Assembly (NCBI RefSeq): GCF_000759475.1
Contig: NZ_CP009454.1
Location: 4,154,001 to 4,218,000, forward strand
Source: Pantoea rwandensis
GTDB taxonomy: Bacteria > Pseudomonadota > Gammaproteobacteria > Enterobacterales > Enterobacteriaceae
Direction: 5' to 3'
Length of the DNA stretch: 64,000 nt
A model generated the notes under the pieces. It had not been told where the DNA came from and searched no databases. It was given only the letters and a program-made list of their open reading frames with translations. The translations under genes and the position numbers were made by a program. Shown here piece after piece: positions 7,251 to 16,051 of the stretch (positions are counted from its first letter, which is position 1; every line of letters starts with the position of its first letter).

Positions 7251-9389
7251 ATGGCGGCGGTGGTGATTAAGCGAGACGGCTGTAAAGTGCCGTTTGAAGC
7301 GCAGCGTATTGCGCTAGCGGTTCAGGCGGCGGCGCAGGCTGCTCAGATTGATGATGCGAATTGGTGTACACAGGTCGCAGAGCAAGTGAGCCAGCGATTG
7401 TCCGATCGCATTGAGGTCGATATCCGTGACATTCAGTGCGCAGTGGAAGAGACGCTGATGGCCGGACGCTGGCCGCAGCTGGCGCGCGCCTATATCGAGT
7501 ATCGCCATGACCGTGATTTAGCCCGTGAACAACGTGGCAAACTGCACCACGCCATTCGCGGCCTTGTGGAACAAACCAACGCTGCGCTGCTCAATGAGAA
7601 TGCGAATAAAGACAGTAAAGTGATTCCCACGCAGCGCGATTTACTGGCGGGCATTGTTGCCAAACATTATGCCCAGCAGCAACTGCTGCCGCGTGATGTG
7701 GTGCTGGCGCATGAGCGCGGCGAGATTCATTACCACGACCTCGACTATTCGCCATTTTTCCCGATGTTTAACTGCATGTTGATCGATCTTCAGGGCATGT
7801 TGAACAACGGCTTCAAGATGGGCAATGCCGAAATCGAGCCGCCAAAATCCATTGCCACCGCGACGGCGGTGACAGCACAAATCATTGCGCAGGTCGCCAG
7901 CCATATTTACGGTGGTACCACCATCAACCGCATTGATGAAGTGCTGGCGCCGTTTGTGACGCTTAGTCTGGAGAAACATCGCGCCGTGGCACAACAGTGG
8001 CAGATTCCGGATGCGGAAGCCTATGCGCGCGTGCGCACCGAGAAAGAGTGCTTTGACGCATTCCAGTCCCTGGAATATGAGGTCAACACACTGCATACCG
8101 CCAACGGACAGACGCCGTTTGTCACCTTTGGCTTTGGACTCGGCACCGATTGGGCCGCGCGCCTGATCCAGCAGTCGATTCTGCGCAACCGCATCGCGGG
8201 GCTGGGTAAAAACCACAAAACCGCGGTGTTCCCTAAACTGGTGTTCGCCATCCGCGAAGGTGTGAATCGCCGCCCCGGCGATTTTAACTACGACATCAAA
8301 CAGCTGGCGCTGGAGTGTGCCAGCAAACGTATGTATCCCGACATTCTCAATTACGACAAAGTGGTGGAAGTCACCGGCTCGTTCAAAACCCCGATGGGCT
8401 GCCGCAGCTTCCTCGGCGTGTATGAGGAAAACGGTAAGCAGATCCACGAAGGGCGAAATAATATTGGTGTCATTAGCCTGAACCTGCCGCGCATCGCGCT
8501 GGAAGCCAAAGGTAATGAAGCCCGTTTCTGGCTGCTGCTGGATGAGCGGCTAGAACTGGCTAAGCGCGCTTTAGTGACACGCATCGCCCGGCTGGAGAAA
8601 ACCAAAGCACGCGTAGCACCGATTCTCTACATGGAGGGCGCGTGTGGCGTACGTTTGAATGCTGATGACGAAGTCGGCGCGATTTTCCGCAACGGCCGTG
8701 CTTCGATCTCGCTCGGCTACATCGGCCTGCATGAAACGCTGAACGCGCTGAGCGGCAATGAAGTCCATCCGTATGATGCGCAGCACCTGCGGGAAAAAGG
8801 CGTGGCGATTGTACAGCGTCTGCGCGACGCCGTGGATGCGTGGAAAGACGAGACAGGATACGGTTTTAGTCTGTACAGCACGCCGAGCGAAAACCTGTGT
8901 GATCGCTTCTGCCGACTCGATGCCGCCGAATTTGGCGTGGTGCCAGGCGTCACCGACAAAGGCTATTACACCAACAGCTTCCACCTCGACGTCGAAAAGA
9001 AAGTGAATCCCTACGACAAGATCGATTTTGAAGCGCCCTATCCTGCCATCGCCAATGGCGGCTTCATCTGTTATGGCGAATACCCCAATATTCAGCACAA
9101 CCTCAAGGCGCTGGAGGATGTGTGGGATTACAGCTATCACCGCGTGCCCTATTACGGCACCAATACGCCAATCGATGAGTGCTACGAATGCGGCTTTACG
9201 GGTGAATTCAGTTGCACCAGCAAAGGTTTTACTTGTCCGTGCTGTGGTAACCACGATCCGGCGCGGGTTTCCGTCACGCGCCGTGTTTGTGGCTATCTGG
9301 GCAGCCCTGATGCGCGGCCGTTCAATGCCGGTAAGCAGGAAGAGGTGCAGCGTCGCGTTAAGCATCTGGATACCGGACCGCTGGGATGA
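7251..9389 (+). CDS. nrdD: Anaerobic ribonucleoside-triphosphate reductase
   Basis: Class III ribonucleotide reductase that makes dNTPs without oxygen, using formate as reductant and a glycyl radical. The 712 residues equal the E. coli length. The N-terminal ATP cone (VIKRDGCKVPFEAQRI) occupies about residues 5-95. The C-terminal zinc site has CYECG and CPCCG Cys pairs. The glycyl radical Gly681 lies in RRVCGYLG, followed by a PFNAGK tail. CGGAGAG precedes the ATG. It overlaps nrdG by an ATGA junction and is preceded by two NrdR boxes. Confidence 0.98.
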   Translation: MAAVVIKRDGCKVPFEAQRIALAVQAAAQAAQIDDANWCTQVAEQVSQRLSDRIEVDIRDIQCAVEETLMAGRWPQLARAYIEYRHDRDLAREQRGKLHHAIRGLVEQTNAALLNENANKDSKVIPTQRDLLAGIVAKHYAQQQLLPRDVVLAHERGEIHYHDLDYSPFFPMFNCMLIDLQGMLNNGFKMGNAEIEPPKSIATATAVTAQIIAQVASHIYGGTTINRIDEVLAPFVTLSLEKHRAVAQQWQIPDAEAYARVRTEKECFDAFQSLEYEVNTLHTANGQTPFVTFGFGLGTDWAARLIQQSILRNRIAGLGKNHKTAVFPKLVFAIREGVNRRPGDFNYDIKQLALECASKRMYPDILNYDKVVEVTGSFKTPMGCRSFLGVYEENGKQIHEGRNNIGVISLNLPRIALEAKGNEARFWLLLDERLELAKRALVTRIARLEKTKARVAPILYMEGACGVRLNADDEVGAIFRNGRASISLGYIGLHETLNALSGNEVHPYDAQHLREKGVAIVQRLRDAVDAWKDETGYGFSLYSTPSENLCDRFCRLDAAEFGVVPGVTDKGYYTNSFHLDVEKKVNPYDKIDFEAPYPAIANGGFICYGEYPNIQHNLKALEDVWDYSYHRVPYYGTNTPIDECYECGFTGEFSCTSKGFTCPCCGNHDPARVSVTRRVCGYLGSPDARPFNAGKQEEVQRRVKHLDTGPLG

Positions 9390-9952
9390 TGCGTATTCAC
9401 CGCTATTACCCCGTCGATATCGTCAACGGGCCGGGTACACGCTGTACGCTGTTTGTCGCGGGCTGCGAGCATCAGTGTCGCGGCTGTTATAACCAGAGTA
9501 CCTGGCGGCTGGATTCCGGCGTGCCTTTTACGTTAGAGAAGGAAGAGCAGTTGATTGCCGATCTCAAAGATCAGCGCATTCCACGTCAGGGGCTGTCGCT
9601 GAGCGGCGGCGATCCCCTGCATCCGCACAACGTACCGCACATCCGCCGTCTGGTAAAACGCGTGCGCCGCGAATGCCCGGATAAAGATATCTGGCTGTGG
9701 ACCGGCTATGAGATGGCGGAACTGAGCGCGGCACAGCGTGAAGTGGTGGATGAAATTGATGTGTTGATCGACGGGCGGTTTGTGGAAGCGGAGAAAGATG
9801 CGCGGCTGCTGTGGCGCGGCAGCCGCAATCAGAAGATCTGGTATTTACGTCAGCCACAGGGCGAGTGTGCCGAGGAGCATGCCGCTCAGCGCCACGCCAG
9901 CCAGGGCGATCCACAAGGCGCGTGCCGGGAAGGCACGGTGCAGCATCAGTAA
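9386..9952 (+). CDS. nrdG: Anaerobic RNR activating protein NrdG, with abnormal C-terminal extension
   Basis: Radical SAM activase that installs the glycyl radical on NrdD. The 4Fe-4S motif C-x3-C-x2-C is at residues 27, 31 and 34 (CEHQCRGCY), and the SAM-binding GGDPL is present at about residue 73. E. coli NrdG ends near residue 154 just after RGSSNQ; here the frame continues after the equivalent LLWRGSRNQKIWYLR for about 34 more residues (QPQGECAEEH...). That extra stretch is antisense to the 3' end of yraQ and looks like read-through rather than an evolved domain. The start is the ATG of the ATGA overlap with nrdD; the next ATG at 9389 is an alternative. The core appears functional. Confidence 0.93.
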   Translation: MMRIHRYYPVDIVNGPGTRCTLFVAGCEHQCRGCYNQSTWRLDSGVPFTLEKEEQLIADLKDQRIPRQGLSLSGGDPLHPHNVPHIRRLVKRVRRECPDKDIWLWTGYEMAELSAAQREVVDEIDVLIDGRFVEAEKDARLLWRGSRNQKIWYLRQPQGECAEEHAAQRHASQGDPQGACREGTVQHQ

Positions 9953-10882
9953 GGACGGCACACTCACGGCGGGTAAGGTCACCAGCAGCGCTAACGCAGG
10001 CGCGAGCCCCATGCCCGCCATCATCATGGTCTGTACAATGGGAATTTCTGCGGCTGTCGGGATGACAAACAAACAGCCCGCTATCGCCATCAGCATCACC
10101 CAAAACAGCGTGTTGCCCACTGCGCCATCGGCATGCGGAAACAGCCAGACGCGTGCCGCACCCAGCAACAACACGGCAAAGATATACAGCGGAATGGTGT
10201 TCCAGAACAGTCGCCACATGACGCGCAGCCAGCGAGTCAGAAACGGCTGCTCGCTGTCGGCAGCCATCACCATGGGCGCGGCAATGGTTTGTTCCGGCAC
10301 GCTGCGCTGTACCAGCGACGCAATCCCCAGCACCATGATTAAGCCCGCCACCAGCCGAATCGCCGCGAAGTGCCAGCCCAGCACAAAGCCCATAAAAATT
10401 AGCGTGGCCGGATTCAGCAGCGGGTTCGCCAGCCAGAAGGCCATCGCCGCCCCGCTGGATACCTGCGACTGACGCAACCCCGCCGCCACTGGCGCGGCGC
10501 AACAGGTGCACATCATGCCCGGCAATCCCAGACCGGTGCCGATCAGCGTCGATCCAAACCGCGAGTTGCCCATTAAGCGAAGCAGCCAGTTACGCGGAAT
10601 AAGCACTTGTACCAGCGATCCCAGCATCACACCTAACACTGCGGCTTTCCAGACGGCGAGGAAGTAAACCATCGCATAATCCAGCGCCGCGCGCCACGGT
10701 GAGTCCGCGGCATTCGCCAGAATGGATTTGCCGATCGAGTGGGTTTCAGCCGCCGTGAAGGCTTTGCCGTAGTAGGGCTGCCATTTGACGTACCACAGGC
10801 CAATAACGACGACGGCGAGGAACAGCAAGGGTTTCCACCATGCGAAGCGCGTCGCCGGGGCAGATGTTGCAAGTTGGGTCAT
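9845..10882 (-). CDS. yraQ: YraQ-family inner-membrane permease (PF03773)
   Basis: Predicted polytopic membrane protein of the DUF318/permease family, 345 residues, nearly the E. coli YraQ length and closely similar in blocks such as FTAAETHSIGKSILA and IPTAAEIPIVQTMM. Eight or more hydrophobic helices are visible. The conserved GMMCTCCAAPVAAG motif carries three clustered Cys that could bind metal or thiol-reactive ligands. Substrate is unknown; relatives have been linked to organoarsenical or metal export, which is only suggestive. In E. coli it sits near yhbP, as here. Its last 36 codons overlap the tail of nrdG on the other strand. Confidence 0.9.
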   Translation of the reverse strand: MTQLATSAPATRFAWWKPLLFLAVVVIGLWYVKWQPYYGKAFTAAETHSIGKSILANAADSPWRAALDYAMVYFLAVWKAAVLGVMLGSLVQVLIPRNWLLRLMGNSRFGSTLIGTGLGLPGMMCTCCAAPVAAGLRQSQVSSGAAMAFWLANPLLNPATLIFMGFVLGWHFAAIRLVAGLIMVLGIASLVQRSVPEQTIAAPMVMAADSEQPFLTRWLRVMWRLFWNTIPLYIFAVLLLGAARVWLFPHADGAVGNTLFWVMLMAIAGCLFVIPTAAEIPIVQTMMMAGMGLAPALALLVTLPAVSVPSLLMLHRAFPARALWIALAGVALSGMLLGTLALWLT

Positions 10883-10973
10883 AGCAGATTCCGTATTCTA
10901 CAGAATAACGAATGCCGCACCGGAGAGTGTGGCGGTTAATCCATAGTGTTATTCAGGTTATTGGAATCTGCTA
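10882..10973. repeat. Nested inverted repeat across the yraQ 5' region
   Basis: TAGCAGATTCC (10882-10892) and GGAATCTGCTA (10963-10973) are exact reverse complements. Inside them GAATAAC (10904-10910) pairs with GTTATTC (10948-10954). The 92-bp structure begins at the yraQ start codon and covers its probable leader and promoter. It could be an operator, an mRNA leader fold or a small element remnant. Confidence 0.6.
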
Positions 10974-11009
10974 CGCAAAGTTAGCGTAAGTTTGATCGGG
11001 CGCGGAAAT

Positions 11010-11803
<794 letters not shown>

Positions 11804-11820
<17 letters not shown>

Positions 11821-12310
11821 AAGGTTCAGCGAATGCGATCAGCCCTTCTGCGCCCGCGAACGCATCATCCGCTAACTTGTACACCTGAAACGCCGCTTCA
11901 CTGCCCAGCCAGCGACAGTGCAAGCCATGACGTGCCGCCGGTTCGAAGCCCAATGGGTTGTAGAATTCGGGATCGCCCAAGACCACCACCGCGCTGTAGC
12001 TGAACTCGTTCAGGGAATCGAGCCCTTCATACACCAGCTGTTTGGCAATGCCCTGCTTACGAACGGATTCATCTACCACCAGCGGCGCCAGCGCCACCCA
12101 ATTGCGATCTTCACCTTGTAAGGTCACCGGGCTAAAGGCGGCATAACCCAACACCTGCCCTTCATCGTCCGTGGCCACCACACCCAGCGTTAACAGACCA
12201 TCTTCACGTAGCTGCTGCACCAGTTCAGCCTCGGCGGAGGTCGCAAAACTGCGCTTCAATAACGTGTCGATGCCCGCCGCATCTACACCAATTTCAGTAC
12301 GAATTAACAT
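11804..12310 (-). CDS. yhbS: GNAT family N-acetyltransferase YhbS
   Basis: Predicted GCN5-related acetyltransferase, 168 residues (E. coli 167). The acetyl-CoA binding region is [17 protein letters not shown] at about residues 79-95, where the usual RGxG loop reads [32 protein letters not shown] follows. Substrate unknown. It overlaps the end of ubiT by 7 bp on the same strand, so the two are probably cotranscribed, but a part in ubiquinone synthesis is not implied by the sequence alone. Confidence 0.9.
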
Positions 12311-12831
12311 GAGATCCCCGCGCGCGCCTCAGCGGCCTCCGCGTCCTGTTTCATTCCTGCCTCAACAAAGGCAGCCAGCTGCTGCAACCCCGTGCGCAAA
12401 GGCGTGGGCATGGCCTCCAATTCAATGGCATCCATCAAATTCTTCACCTCCAAACCCAGCTCCGTGTCGCCTTCAATCACCAGACGGCGTTGAAAGAACA
12501 ACATATCGGGGTCTGCTTTGCGTGCTGCCACCAGCAACAAGTCGTTGGCTTCACCGCGGAACCAGACATCTGCCTCGGCGTCGCGTGAAACGGTCAGGCG
12601 TCCATTCTGCAAGGTGGTGATCCAGCGCAGATTCACATCTGCAATCTCAATCCCCAGAAAGCGCCCTTCCAGAAAGTCTAACTCACCTTCAGACAAAGCA
12701 TGACGAAATTGCCAGTTTAAGAGTTGTTGCAAAACCACTTTTTTTACAGGGAATGGGGTGAGTGAAACAGGTAAGGTAAGGAATTCTGGGCCTTTTTTCA
12801 CCATCAGGCCGCGTAAGCGCGAAAACATCAT
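12304..12831 (-). CDS. ubiT: UbiT, SCP2-domain lipid-binding accessory factor of anaerobic ubiquinone synthesis
   Basis: Equivalent of E. coli YhbT/UbiT, which binds prenylated intermediates through an SCP2 fold and is needed for the O2-independent ubiquinone pathway. 175 residues from the first ATG. The signature FQRRLVIEGDTELGLEVKNLMDAIE lies at about residues 112-136. GAAGGGA ends 6 bp before the ATG at 12829-12831; a second ATG directly follows and a TTG stands upstream, so the start could shift by a few codons. It is divergent from ubiUV. Confidence 0.92.
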   Translation of the reverse strand: MMFSRLRGLMVKKGPEFLTLPVSLTPFPVKKVVLQQLLNWQFRHALSEGELDFLEGRFLGIEIADVNLRWITTLQNGRLTVSRDAEADVWFRGEANDLLLVAARKADPDMLFFQRRLVIEGDTELGLEVKNLMDAIELEAMPTPLRTGLQQLAAFVEAGMKQDAEAAEARAGISC

Positions 12832-12958
12832 CAACAATCCCTTCAGAAAATTTTACCTATATTGCCACATCCAGGCGCCCTCGCCTCCACTGAGATCAAG
12901 GAAATCGCTGAACAATTGATTAAATAACCTTCACTCTGCATGCTGAGTGACGCTTTCA

Positions 12959-13000
12959 CTGCCTTAAATCAACATTCACGCCTGTCGCCTTCCCTACACT
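12959..13000 (+). promoter_or_regulatory. Candidate FNR-activated promoter of ubiUV
   Basis: CTGCC-TTAA-ATCAA (12959-12972) fits the FNR site TTGATnnnnATCAA at 7 of 10 fixed bases, with a perfect right half. A -10-like TACACT is at 12995-13000. A start point about 7 bp downstream (13007) would put the site at -41.5, the class II activation position. FNR control of ubiUV and ubiT is reported in E. coli. The site was found by eye and its left half is weak. Confidence 0.5.
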
Positions 13001-13032
13001 TTAACGCTTCGGAATTCGGGGGGAGGAAATGT

Positions 13033-14028
13033 ATGGAACTGCTGTGTCCAGCGGGGAATTTACCTGCGCTGAAATCGGCGGTGGAGCATGGCGCCGATGC
13101 AGTGTATGTCGGTTTGAAAGATGACACCAATGCCCGCCACTTTGCTGGCCTTAATTTTACTGACAAGAAGCTGGCAGAAGCGGCGCGCTTCCTGCACCAG
13201 CACCGCCGCAAGCTGCACGTGGCCATCAATACCTTTGCCCATCCTGATGGGATGAATCGCTGGCAAACGGCCATTGATGTGGCGGCGCAGAACGGCGCAG
13301 ATGCCTTGATTCTCGCCGATATCGCCACGCTGGAGTATGCCGCTCAGCGTTATCCGCAGGTGGAACGCCATCTTTCCGTGCAAGCTTCGGCCACAAATTT
13401 GCAGGCCATCCACTTTTACCATCGCCATTTCGATCTCAGCCGCGTGGTGTTGCCACGCGTACTGTCGATGCATCAGGTGAAACAGCTGGCGCGTGAAACA
13501 CCGGTGCCGCTGGAAGTGTTTGCCTTTGGCAGCCTGTGCATTATGGCGGAAGGCCGTTGCTATCTCTCCTCATGGCTGACGGGGGAATCACCCAACAGTG
13601 CGGGTGCCTGCTCGCCGGCAAAATTCGTGCGCTGGCAGCAAACGCCGCAGGGGATGGAATCACGCCTGAATGAAGTGCTGATTGATCGTTACAGCGCCGA
13701 TGAGAGCGCCGGTTATCCCACTCTGTGTAAAGGGCGCTATGAAGTAGATGACCAGCGCTATCACGTGCTGGAAGAACCCACCAGCCTGAACACCTTATCG
13801 CTGTTGCCAGAGTTGCTACGCGCCAATATCGCTTCGGTAAAAATTGAAGGCCGCCAGCGCAGTCCGGCTTATGTGGCGCAAGTGGCAAAAGTGTGGCGCC
13901 AGGCGATTGATCGCTGCATGGCCTCACCCGAGCAATTCGCGGTGCAGGAACCCTGGATGCGCGCGCTGGGCGAACTTTCTGAAGGTAGCCAGACCACGCT
14001 CGGTGCCTATCACCGCAGCTGGCAGTGA
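13033..14028 (+). CDS. ubiU: UbiU, U32-family subunit of O2-independent ubiquinone hydroxylase
   Basis: Peptidase-U32 family protein that with UbiV carries out ring hydroxylation of ubiquinone precursors without oxygen, using prephenate as oxygen donor. 331 residues, the E. coli length. Begins MELLCPAGNLPALKSAVEHGADAVYVG. The iron-sulfur Cys residues are visible in FGSLCIMAEGRCYLS, in GACSPAKF and in PTLCKGRY. GGGAGGAAAT precedes this ATG; the longer upstream frame lacks homology. ubiV follows after 9 bp. Confidence 0.96.
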   Translation: MELLCPAGNLPALKSAVEHGADAVYVGLKDDTNARHFAGLNFTDKKLAEAARFLHQHRRKLHVAINTFAHPDGMNRWQTAIDVAAQNGADALILADIATLEYAAQRYPQVERHLSVQASATNLQAIHFYHRHFDLSRVVLPRVLSMHQVKQLARETPVPLEVFAFGSLCIMAEGRCYLSSWLTGESPNSAGACSPAKFVRWQQTPQGMESRLNEVLIDRYSADESAGYPTLCKGRYEVDDQRYHVLEEPTSLNTLSLLPELLRANIASVKIEGRQRSPAYVAQVAKVWRQAIDRCMASPEQFAVQEPWMRALGELSEGSQTTLGAYHRSWQ

Positions 14029-14037
14029 GGAGACGCT

Positions 14038-14922
14038 ATGAAATATGCCATCGGGCCGGTGCTGTGGTACTGGCCAACGGAGACGCTGGAACACTTTTAT
14101 CAGCAGGCAGCCGACAGCTCTGCTGACATCATCTACCTCGGCGAAGCGGTATGCAGTAAACGTCGCGCGACCCCATTCCAGCAATGGATGGAATTAGGCC
14201 ATCATCTGGCACAACACGGCAAACAGGTGGTGCTCAGCACGCTGGCGCTGTTGCAGTCACCTTCGGAAGTCAAAGAGCTGCGGCGCTATGTGGAGAACGG
14301 TGAATTTTTGCTGGAAGCCAACGACATCGGCACCGTTAACATGGCGGCCGAGCGTAAGCTGCCGTTTGTCGCCGGGCCGACGCTTAACGTCTACAACGCG
14401 CAAACACTGCAGCTGCTGCTAAAAGAAGGTATGACGCGCTGGTGTTTGCCGGTCGAGATGTCGCGCGACTGGCTGATTCAGCTATTGCAGCAGTGCAATG
14501 CCGCAGGCCTGCGCGACAAGTTTGAAGTGGAAGTGATCGGCTATGGCCATCTGCCACTGGCGCTGTCAGCACGCTGCTTTACCGCCCGTTCCGAAAATCG
14601 CGCCAAAGATGACTGCCAGACTTGCTGTATTAACTATCCTACCGGCCGCCGTGTGCTGTCGCAGGAGGGCCAGCAAGTGTTTGTCTTAAATGGCATCCAG
14701 ACCATGAGCGGTTACTGCTATAACCTCGGTAACGATTTGGCCGGTATGCATAACTGGATCGACATCGTGCGCCTCTCGCCGCAGGATGAAACTACGCTGG
14801 CAGAGGTCGATCGCTTCCGCGCGAACGAAGCCGGCGAAGCGCCGCTGATGATGGCGCGCGGCAGTGACTGCAATGGCTACTGGCGTCGTTTGGCCGGTAT
14901 GGCGCTTGAAGGCGGACGCTAA
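14038..14922 (+). CDS. ubiV: UbiV, U32-family partner of UbiU
   Basis: Second subunit of the UbiUV complex that binds its own 4Fe-4S cluster. 294 residues. Opens MKYAIGPVLWYWP and contains IIYLGEAVCSKRR at about residues 31-43. The Cys set continues at ALSARCFTARSE and DDCQTCCINYP (about residues 180-200). GGAG lies just before the ATG. It forms a two-gene operon with ubiU; a short hairpin with a T run (14944-14963) follows the stop and may end the transcript. Confidence 0.96.
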   Translation: MKYAIGPVLWYWPTETLEHFYQQAADSSADIIYLGEAVCSKRRATPFQQWMELGHHLAQHGKQVVLSTLALLQSPSEVKELRRYVENGEFLLEANDIGTVNMAAERKLPFVAGPTLNVYNAQTLQLLLKEGMTRWCLPVEMSRDWLIQLLQQCNAAGLRDKFEVEVIGYGHLPLALSARCFTARSENRAKDDCQTCCINYPTGRRVLSQEGQQVFVLNGIQTMSGYCYNLGNDLAGMHNWIDIVRLSPQDETTLAEVDRFRANEAGEAPLMMARGSDCNGYWRRLAGMALEGGR

Positions 14923-14992
14923 AGGCACATTCCGGCTATATTCCTGCTGTTAATAGCAGTTTTAATATGGGTAATGATGCGTAATACTGACT

Positions 14993-15018
14993 GGCGCAGG
15001 TCTGATAACACCTGCGCC
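14993..15018 (+). other. Strong hairpin in the yhbW leader
   Basis: GGCGCAGGT (14993-15001) and ACCTGCGCC (15010-15018) form a perfect 9-bp stem with an 8-nt loop, ending 19 bp before the yhbW start codon and with no T run after it. It is placed to influence mRNA stability or ribosome access rather than to terminate. Confidence 0.6.
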
Positions 15019-15037
15019 ATCCTTATCTGGAGTGCCC

Positions 15038-16048
15038 ATGTCTGAGAAAAAAACAGTTCGCCTGTCCGTACTGGATCTTGCACCTATCCCGCAAGGTTCT
15101 GCTGCGCGCGAAGCTTTCCACAATTCGCTGGCGCTGGCGCGTCAATCTGAAGCCCTTGGTTTCCATCGTTACTGGCTCGCTGAGCACCACAACATGACCG
15201 GTATCGCCAGTGCGGCAACCTCGGTGTTGATTGGCTATCTGGCCGCGAATACCGAAACTCTGCGCCTCGGATCTGGCGGTATTATGCTGCCCAACCACGC
15301 ACCGCTGGTGATCGCTGAACAGTTTGGTACGCTCGAATCGTTATACCCTGGCCGTATTGATTTAGGGCTGGGCCGTGCACCGGGTTCTGACCAGCGCACC
15401 ATGCTCGCGCTGCGCCGCCATCTCTCCAGCGCCCAGGCCGATAGCTTCCCGGAAGATGTGGCAGAACTGATTCGTTGGTTTGATGCCGAAGAAGGTGAAC
15501 ATCCGCCAGTGCAGCCAGTGCCGGGTTTAGGCTTGAAAATTCCTGTCTGGCTGTTGGGCTCCAGCCTCTACAGCGCACAGCTGGCCGCGCAGCTCGGCCT
15601 GCCGTTCGCCTTTGCTTCCCACTTTGCACCGGACCTGTTGTTCCAGGCACTGCATCTCTATCGTGAGAAATTCAAGCCTTCAGCGCGTCTGGCCAAACCG
15701 TATGCCATGGTGTGCGTCAACGTGGTCGCGGCGGATAGCGAGCGCGATGCGCGCTTCCTGTTTACCTCGATGCAGCAGCAATTTATTAATCTGCGCCGTG
15801 GCAAACCCGGCCCGCTGCCTGCACCGGTCGAGAACATGGACAACCTCTGGTCGCCATCAGAGCAGTACGGTGTACAGCAGGCGTTGAGCATGTCGATTGT
15901 CGGTGACAGCGATAAAGTGCGTCAGGGACTGGCTGCGCTGATGCGTGAAACGCAGGCCGATGAAATCATGGTTAATGGCCAGATTTTCGATCCGCAAGCC
16001 CGCCTGCGCTCATTCGCGCTGGCCATGGAAGCCGCTCGTTCACTGTAA
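15038..16048 (+). CDS. yhbW: Luciferase-like flavin monooxygenase-family protein YhbW
   Basis: Bacterial luciferase-like (LLM) family protein, probably FMN- or F420-type oxidoreductase fold; the reaction is unknown. 336 residues. Family blocks [17 protein letters not shown] at about residues 45-61, [14 protein letters not shown] at about 81-94 and [17 protein letters not shown] at about 110-126 are nearly identical to the E. coli protein. The ATG at 15038 has GGAG 5 bp upstream; a GTG two codons earlier is less likely. The E. coli neighbour mtr is absent here, replaced by the AraC/SDR pair. Confidence 0.9.
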   Translation: MSEKKTVRLSVLDLAPIPQGSAAREAFHNSLALARQSEALGFHRYWLAEHHNMTGIASAATSVLIGYLAANTETLRLGSGGIMLPNHAPLVIAEQFGTLESLYPGRIDLGLGRAPGSDQRTMLALRRHLSSAQADSFPEDVAELIRWFDAEEGEHPPVQPVPGLGLKIPVWLLGSSLYSAQLAAQLGLPFAFASHFAPDLLFQALHLYREKFKPSARLAKPYAMVCVNVVAADSERDARFLFTSMQQQFINLRRGKPGPLPAPVENMDNLWSPSEQYGVQQALSMSIVGDSDKVRQGLAALMRETQADEIMVNGQIFDPQARLRSFALAMEAARSL

Positions 16049-16051
16049 AGC

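Noticed and set aside
9564..10511. A 315-codon minus-strand frame overlapping nrdG and yraQ
   Set aside because: It is a Gly/Ala/Arg-rich alternative frame of yraQ and antisense nrdG with no family resemblance.
12896..12920. FNR half-sites ATCAA and TTGAT near the ubiT side of the divergent gap
   Set aside because: The two half-sites are too far apart and wrongly arranged to form one FNR site.
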